From the NCBI GenBank assembly GCA_001051155.2, contig JYIP02000002.1, forward strand, positions 3,603,583 to 3,667,582: a stretch of DNA of 64,000 nucleotides, in the 5' to 3' direction. Made by a program: the position numbers and the translations under genes. Position 1 is the first letter of the stretch; each line of letters opens with the position of its first letter. Origin of the DNA: Chrysoporthe austroafricana (Eukaryota; Ascomycota; Sordariomycetes; Diaporthales; Cryphonectriaceae). Under the pieces are notes generated by a model that did not search any database, was not told the origin of the DNA, and was given only the letters and a program-made list of their open reading frames with translations. Below, one piece after another: positions 59,301 through 64,000 of this stretch.

Positions 59301-59687
59301 GGCGGCATCAGGAGGGGCAGGCAGAGAGGGCTTGTCGGTTTTGAGGGCGGGCAGAGGATTGGGCAGAGGATCGGGCAGAGTGTCGGACGGCTGAGATGGG
59401 AGAGAAACGGCGCGCGGCGGGGAGACCCACTGAGGTGAAGGGTGCGTGGGGCGGCGACTATGGGTTGCAGTGGGACCTGTGCCAGGAACAGAGGCAGGTG
59501 TTGACCGATCGGGCGAATGCCGCTCGGGCTGATGGCGACGCCGAGCGTGACTGGGATCAGAATGGGGGTCTGCTCCTGACCGGCGAGGGTGGGTGTGACC
59601 TGAGTGGCTGTGAACCTCGTCGTCCACCAAGTGCCCCGGGGGGTCGGAGGAGGGAGGGGCGCGGCCTGGTCTCTGATGCGGCTTCAT
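56397..59687 (-). CDS. Oligopeptide transporter (OPT family), 1096 aa
   Basis: One frame from ATG at 59687 to TAG/TGA-type stop at 56397. About the first 320 residues are hydrophilic (Pro/Ser/His-rich, with an acidic DEDEDDDD stretch) and most likely a cytosolic N-terminal tail, long for the family. Then follow some 14-16 transmembrane helices, starting MWTLSVLFSILGSSTNLFFSLRYP. OPT hallmarks are the N-P-G-like motif replaced by SLRYPSVSIT, GLGLFPVTFDWAQIAYIGSPL, the NQHSSIYLICQLVCGAVFPGRPVANMVF block, MKIPPRTLFWVQ, NWMFANVPGICTSE and CFLVGALAPIPLYLYGR. OPT proteins import tetra/pentapeptides, glutathione or metal-siderophore complexes by proton symport at the plasma membrane. The substrate here is unknown. 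No intron is needed within the model. Confidence 0.94.
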   Translation of the reverse strand: MKPHQRPGRAPPSSDPPGHLVDDEVHSHSGHTHPRRSGADPHSDPSHARRRHQPERHSPDRSTPASVPGTGPTATHSRRPTHPSPQWVSPPRAVSLPSQPSDTLPDPLPNPLPALKTDKPSLPAPPDAASVLSHGTAFESSHHSGHPDPQGSNTAPGTADDDVPMQLLNKAPPYLRSSPSFRPSTYGAVPLGLPGTPDTPEDGNEAGEMSGDGDSTSTGRRTTGSNRSSSSLRKTKSGRLTARSTEELANTTVVGGIEGRYGVTESSLASDILADPKSVDSDEDEDDDDVGVSLPPDNDEDPPDNSPYPQVRASVAPFDNTTLSISTPRMWTLSVLFSILGSSTNLFFSLRYPSVSITPVIALLLVHPLGLMWDLLLKRRDDPEEEFVDGVLTTGQRASTPSSDGVPVLRSTPRGRLGRLRLWLAQGRWNEKEHACVYVSSNVSFGFAFATDVIVEQTQFYHQEASIVYQLLLTLSTQILGYAFAGLTRRFLVRPSGMIWPSTLMSAAMFTTLHKEENKPADGWRISRWNFFYIVWATAFIFYFFPGLLMPALSYFNVITWFAPKSVVVANLFGVSSGLGLFPVTFDWAQIAYIGSPLLTPFWAAVNVFGGLVVVMWIIAPIAYYSNWLYSSYMPMVSAAVFDNTGKIYDVSRILTKDFVFDREAYRNYSRVFLPATYVLSYAVQFAGLAALLTHTACWHGKDIVNQWKRSLQEAREEPQTAYQPLSDEPEGLRRRTSQDPGNRQRQSLSSFNPEDLMMREDVHNRLMKRYKDAPITWYLITFVTMLMVGIFLVEYYPVHLPWYGLLLALGICTILFIPIGIIMAVTNQHSSIYLICQLVCGAVFPGRPVANMVFVTYGYISSAQGVKFAADLKLGHYMKIPPRTLFWVQMLATIISSVTQIGVLNWMFANVPGICTSEAINGFTCPLARVHFNGSILWGVVGPSEFFGPGATYRPLVWCFLVGALAPIPLYLYGRNKKNSIVRMINLPVLFGTLSWIPPATGLNFSVWAVVCYIFNYQIKNRAQAWWAKYTMTLSAALDSGLAFGIVVVFFGFVYPGVTKNFKWWGTEVYKQGCDWQACSYNTVPEGGHFGPDTW

Positions 59688-61171
59688 AGGCGGCAGTCCA
59701 CGCCGGGCAGCTGGCGACGGGCAAGATCTAATCTGATCCGGTGATACGATAATCTAGCATGGCCCCACCGGACAGGTGCATGCATAGGCAGGGGCGAGGC
59801 GAAGAGACGAGTTCTGAAGGCACGCGGCTGGGCGTAGGTGGCACGAGGCCTGCGCAGGCACTCGAGAACAGAGTCAGGTGTCGGCGTCGGCGGGTCTGGG
59901 GGACCTCGGGAGTCTGCAGATAGAACTGATAAAGTTGGGACAGGCAGGGACAGGGTCACAGCCACACAGCAGCCCAGGGCCTGACCAGACGGTGCGCACC
60001 AGCAGGTCGGCGAGACGTAAAACAGGAGGGCCGCGTGGGCGGGAAGACGACGCTGACGGCAGGGTCGAACTTGTACTGGCCGCGACCGGGGGCCAAGACG
60101 AGGCGAGAGGTTGCAGCTGTCCTATGACGGCGGGCGATGGGCTGTGAGGCCTGCCGTACAGAGCTAGCGCCTGGGCTCTAACGCGTCACGACCTTGGGGG
60201 GCAGGCAGGCCAGTTGTGCACAGGAGGATGGCTGACACGAGGAAGAGCTGCAGATTCTTGTGGGGTATTGTCGAAGGGTGATGAGGGTCAGGCGATCGCT
60301 AACGTCACTATCGAGACGTGGGGGGTTGTGGGATGCTTTCGGATAAGAGGGACGGTCTTGTTTTTCCAAAACCCAGATGTTTTTTTCTCCCGCAACTAGT
60401 CGTCGGGCCAGGCTGTTGAGATTTCGAGACCTCTGGTATACTTTACACAGTCAGTCATGCGCGCCATAGCAGCGCCTGACGTCCAGGGCGGCTTAGGCGG
60501 TTCCGGAAAATGCCGGCGGGAAGGGCGGAGCCAGAGCAGTCTTGCGACAGGGGAACCCAAGAATGCACGGCTTCGGCGCTCGTCATTGCGCATGCAGCAA
60601 AGACCACAGGATGGCTTGGTGATGCCTGGGCACGTTGGGACCCGGATGATTGAGATCTGATAAGATATCGAACCTTGAACCTGGCCCCACCGGGCCGTCA
60701 ACCTTCTCTCGGTCGACGAGCTGCGTGCCTGCAGAGCTGCCGAGCGTCTTGCTTACGCAGGCCGGCTCGATGGTCGTAGTTGTAGGCTCTCCCTCCCTGC
60801 CTCGCACACTCTTAGGGCGCCGCCTACAAGCGTCACCGGGCCACTTGCACATCAGCTGACGAAGACACGGGCAGAGATAGTGGAGTTCGGACGACCCAGA
60901 ATTTCCAGGGCATCAAATCTAACTTGCGCTCTTGCCGCCACGATAATCAAGAAAAAAGAAGAAAAGAAGAAAAAAAATCCCTTCTGATCCTGCCTGACCC
61001 GGTGTCCACAGTAGGGTCGCCATACGAACCTGGAAGGCCTGAACTTATCATCAGCCCTACGGCTCCAGATCTTGCTGTCTTGCAGTAGCCGGAGCTTGTG
61101 ACTCTGCGATCTCGGCGCAACCCCTCCTGCACACCGCTACCCGAGTTCCTTGTTACACCCACGTCGCGCGG
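59688..61171. promoter_or_regulatory. Divergent upstream region, OPT and 5-FTHF cyclo-ligase genes
   Basis: 1.48 kb between the two start codons with no supported gene. A purine-rich, A-rich run (AAGAAAAAAGAAGAAAAG...) lies at about 60950-60977, shortly before the cyclo-ligase gene, and may act as a promoter element or simple repeat. Both core promoters must be within it. Confidence 0.5.
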
Positions 61172-61993
61172 ATGACCGGAGGGGAACCGGAGATGAGCGC
61201 CGCTCTGGCTGCTGCAAAGCAGCAGTTACGGTCTGTCATGAAGCAGAGGCTGGCTGCCATCCCGCAGGAGTCGATCAAGGAGCAGAGTACGTCTTTCTTC
61301 CGGGCTCGGCCAGAGGGCCAGAGTATCTTGCTGGCTTGCTGAGTAAGGCATCTAGGTCATACCATCCACAAGACGCTGCTGGACTTCAAGCCGTATGTCA
61401 ACGCAGGTCGCATCAGCGTGTTCCTATCCATGCCCTCTGCGGAGGTCCAGACGGATGAGGTCGTGAGGCACGCTCTGGCCTCGGGGAAGCACGTATTCGT
61501 GCCCTACCTGCACAAGTCACCCTTCCCATCGAACCCAGACATACCTACCAGGGTCATGGATATGGTACGGCTCAGGGATGTCGAGGACTATGAGTCCCTG
61601 AAGAGGGATAAATGGGGCATCCCAAGCATAGATTTTTCCACCGTCCGTCAGCGGCAGAGGATACTGGGCGGCCCTGATGAGCACCACTCTGAGGAGGCGA
61701 TCTTGGATCTCATCCTTATGCCGGGCGTGGCTTTCGACGTTGCTCCCGGTTCCAACGAGATCAGGCGGATGGGACACGGAAGGGGTTTCTATGACTTGTT
61801 TCTCGAGCGGTATGCCGAGAAGCTGAAGGAATTGGACGTGAAGAGACCTTCAGTATTACTCTACGGCCTAGGGCTTAAAGAGCAATTCCTATCTTCTGAG
61901 AAGGAAGAGGTCCCTGTAGGGCCTCTGGATCAGCCTCTCCATGGGCTGATCTTAGGGGATGGGAAAACAGTCGTACCGGATCAAATAGACTGA
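61172..61993 (+). CDS. FAU1: 5-formyltetrahydrofolate cyclo-ligase, 2 exons
   Basis: Exons 61172-61286 and 61356-61993 (69-nt intron, GTACGT...CTAG) give 250 aa. The first exon supplies the basic helix AKQQLRSVMKQRLAAIPQES; the next segment SHTIHKTLLDF continues it in phase. Core motifs are VFLSMPSAEVQTDEVVRHAL, KHVFVPYLHK, the substrate-loop region KWGIPSID, DLILMPGVAFD and the nucleotide-binding RRMGHGRGFYD. The enzyme uses ATP to convert 5-formyl-THF to 5,10-methenyl-THF. The short N-terminal start gives a cytosolic protein; a second ATG 21 nt downstream is an alternative. It is folate-related like the HPPK-DHPS gene 25 kb away but separated by unrelated genes. Confidence 0.94.
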
Positions 61994-62155
61994 TATCCCC
62001 AATCTCCAAAACCCCTTTCCCCTTTGCCTCCAAAACTCCGAATCGTACATGCTCGATGGTATCGGCTCCCAACGCTATTTTCACCACGTCCTTCTCGACG
62101 TCACCTGCGCAAATCGACGCCCGAGCTTTCGCATCTTGGCCAGTGCTATGTAGAC

Positions 62156-62567
62156 TCAGCCCGACAGACTTTGGATCAGAGATACATTGTCGCCCTTCAG
62201 CAAGATCTGGCCCAGATTTCTCCGAGTCTCCTTGTCGTTCGTTTTCGTTATCTGCCGCACCTCGACCGCGTCGTCAATCTGTCCACGCGCTAATGTCAGC
62301 CACAGAAGCTCGGTATAGCCTAGAAGTGCTACTAACCACCAGGTTCATGAATTCGTCAAATCCTCGGATCTTTCCCTCGATGCGGATGGCAAGCTGAACA
62401 GGAGGGCAGAGGTCAGCGATATTCTCGTAGCGGCACATTCGTTGGACAAGACATACCTGCTCGTACAGCCAGATCTGAACGGTTGAGTGCTGCTGAAGAA
62501 GCTTGAAGATGAAATTGATTGGAGGCAGAAGCACGCGACGGCCACCACCGCCTCCTCGTCCAGTCAT
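62156..62567 (-). CDS. SME1: Small nuclear ribonucleoprotein SmE, 3 exons
   Basis: Exons 62567-62457, 62393-62337 and 62278-62156 give 96 aa; introns are 63 and 58 nt (GTATGT and GTTAGT donors). Sm1 motif: PPINFIFKLLQQHSTVQIWLYEQ, IRIEGKIRGFDEFMNLVIDDA, with the last Asn/Asp contacts across the exon 2/3 join. Sm2 is LGQILLKGDNVSLIQSL, carrying the K/R-G-D-N motif that contacts U-rich snRNA Sm sites. It forms the heteroheptameric ring on U1, U2, U4 and U5 snRNAs in the spliceosome. Length (yeast and human SmE about 92-94 aa) and order of motifs fit. Its N terminus has a Gly/Arg-rich TGRGGGGGRR stretch. It is divergent from the importin gene. Confidence 0.95.
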
Positions 62568-63392
62568 GATTGCGGCGGTACGGCTGACGGAGACAGATAC
62601 GAGACGTCAGAGGAGGAGTTGTGACTCGGTCAAGCTGTGTATCTGGAGATTCGGGTCGATCGGGGATGCTGGTCTTCACGGCGAGAGAGATCTTGAGCCT
62701 TGTCGCGCGCTGCGGTCGCGAATTCCCAAAGCTTCTCGGTTGGCGGCTCTGTTGCCTGCCGGAGCCCGATGGCGCTAAAAACAACCCTGGCGCACCTAAG
62801 CCAGACCTGAACTGTTCGCTTGTCCAAAACAATAGACTCAATGGCTGCCAGGATGAAGACTCAGGACATTATTCCACCGAATCTCGTACATGAGAGATCA
62901 TGTGACCATTGTAGAGCAGTTCGGATCATTGCTGGGGGGTGGAGGTGCCATCATGTGCAGAATGAGCGACTGAGGTTCCTATTGACAGGGGACAGGGTTC
63001 TTGGGCAACCCAAGTGGGCAGCTGCTCTGCCGCCGTAGTACTGTAGCGGCGGGTGGTCAGTCAGTGAGCCTTGGAATTTCTAAACTGACGTTGATTTCCA
63101 TTGGAGGGGCACTTTGCTCCTCTCGAGATCAAATATCCGTTTGACGATAAACCTGCACACAGGCCCTTCTCCATTCCTTCTCTCACCACCTAATACCCTT
63201 CGTGACTGGCACCCTCGACTCCAGCTCGGCGTAGTCCTTATTTTGCGGCGACATCAGGCACCGACCGGCTATCGCCCTGCTTTGCGCCCCTCTCTCCCTG
63301 AGGCAGCCTCGCTGCTCCCCACGTCACGACCCCAACCTCCACCATCGACCATACTTTGACGGCTTCGAGTGCCGCAGGCGCAGCAGATCAAG
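62568..63392. promoter_or_regulatory. Divergent upstream region, SME1 and importin genes
   Basis: 825 bp between the start codons of the two housekeeping genes. It must hold both promoters. A CT-rich tract precedes the importin start (about 63330-63360). No TATA box is obvious, as is usual for housekeeping genes. Confidence 0.5.
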
Positions 63393-64000
63393 ATGGCTGC
63401 GAATGGCGCCCCCGACTCCTTCGCCCCAGAGACCATTCTGGCGGCCATGACGACCATGCGCGGTGGGGAGCCCGACAAGAAGAAAGCTGCCATGGACTAC
63501 CTGGGCAAGTTCCAGAAATCGGTAAGGACGGTCGCCCGTGCTGGTAGCCTCCACGCTGGCCATGATCGAGTCGCTAATACGCCCCGCAGAATAGTGCCTG
63601 GACGGCCACCCTCACCATCCTCCAGTCGAGCGCCGATGCCGAAGCCTCACTTTTCGCTGCGACGACGCTGAAGGGAAAGGTACATACTGCGCGGAGAAAC
63701 CGCTCATATCGTGCACTAGAGTAGTCGGGCTGACCGTTCCGGACCAGATCACGTATGACCTCACCACCCAGGTTCCCGAAGGTGACTGGCCCGCTCTCCG
63801 TGACCAGGTCCTGCTGCTCCTGAAAAAGTTCGCGGCGGGACCCAGGCCAGTTCGGGTACAGCTCTGTGTCTGCTTGGCCATTCTGGCAATACAGATGAGG
63901 ACCTGGAAGGATGTCTTACCCACCGTTGTTGCAGCACTTGGAAACGACGTGCAGAGCCATGCAGCCATCCTGGATTTCCTCCGAGTGCTCCCCGAGGAGG
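63393..64000 (+). CDS. Importin-beta family nuclear transport receptor, Mtr10/transportin-3-like (5' part)
   Basis: Exons 63393-63521, 63590-63679 and 63748 to the window edge; introns are 68 nt each (GTAAGG with branch GCTAATAC; GTACAT with GCTGACC). The readable part is about 157 residues. It begins MAANGAPDSFAPETILAAM and then has HEAT-like helical repeats: KKAAMDYLGKFQKSNSAWTA, the ATLTILQSSADAEASLFAATTLKGKITYDL importin-beta N-terminal core, and RVQLCVCLAILAIQMRTWKD. It resembles transportin-3/Mtr10, which imports SR-type RNA-binding proteins such as Npl3 via RanGTP. Members are about 950 aa, so most of the gene lies beyond 64000. The family is secure; the Mtr10 assignment is probable. 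Confidence 0.85.

Noticed and set aside
34945..61993. Folate gene cluster (HPPK-DHPS with 5-FTHF cyclo-ligase)
   Set aside because: The two genes are 25 kb apart with more than ten unrelated genes between them; co-location is probably coincidence.

Overview
The window comes from the nuclear genome of a filamentous ascomycete, most likely a sordariomycete (Pezizomycotina). The genes are GC-rich and carry short introns of about 47-104 nt, mostly with GT donors, CTGAC/CTAAC-type branch sites and AG acceptors. The gene content is fungal: the carbon catabolite repressor CreA/Cre1, an HPPK-DHPS folate enzyme, a large OPT transporter, and a protein with the N-terminal domain of fungal STAND/NLR receptors. 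Exon models were made by hand by joining reading frames at splice sites; nearly all give totals divisible by three and intact family motifs across the junctions.

Left part (1-29 kb): gene-poor. Only three genes are well supported: a hypothetical LRR-like protein (5298-7007, +), creA (15373-16668, -) and a five-exon RecA/Rad51-family recombination gene (22862-24274, +). The long intervals between them (1-5.3, 7-15.4, 16.7-22.9 and 24.3-29.3 kb) hold only short overlapping ORFs, homopolymer runs and a few small tandem repeats. One stretch (about 28.2-29.1 kb, -) looks like fragments of a coding sequence that I could not assemble.

Middle (29-45 kb): TIM21 (-) and GLO3 (+) are divergent. They are followed by a nitronate monooxygenase (-) divergent from a mitochondrial-type HPPK-DHPS gene (+). 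Next come a protein with a STAND-receptor N-terminal domain and coiled coil but no NACHT domain (-), a pseudogene with two in-frame stops that both fit C-to-T changes at CpA (-), and a BTB-bromodomain protein with an N-terminal 12-residue repeat and an atypical acetyl-lysine pocket (+). A further weak small ORF and a 2.3-kb gap follow.

Right part (45-64 kb): dense housekeeping and transport genes. In order these are a FucP-like sugar MFS transporter (+), TRM1 tRNA dimethyltransferase with two candidate starts (+), a lipid/long-chain-base kinase-like protein (+), a two-ATPase ABC-F protein (-), a GNAT acetyltransferase (+), a 1096-residue OPT transporter (-), 5-formyltetrahydrofolate cyclo-ligase (+), the Sm protein SmE (-) and the 5' part of an Mtr10/transportin-3-like importin (+), cut by the window edge.

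No operon-like or biosynthetic cluster is evident; the genes are individually conserved. Two serve folate metabolism (HPPK-DHPS and 5-FTHF cyclo-ligase) and two serve mitochondria (Tim21, the presequence form of Trm1), but they are interspersed with unrelated genes. I found no tRNA, rRNA, CRISPR array or intact transposon. The most unusual items are the bromodomain variant, the NACHT-less STAND N-domain protein and the possibly RIP-damaged pseudogene. I do not see a convincing new multi-gene system.
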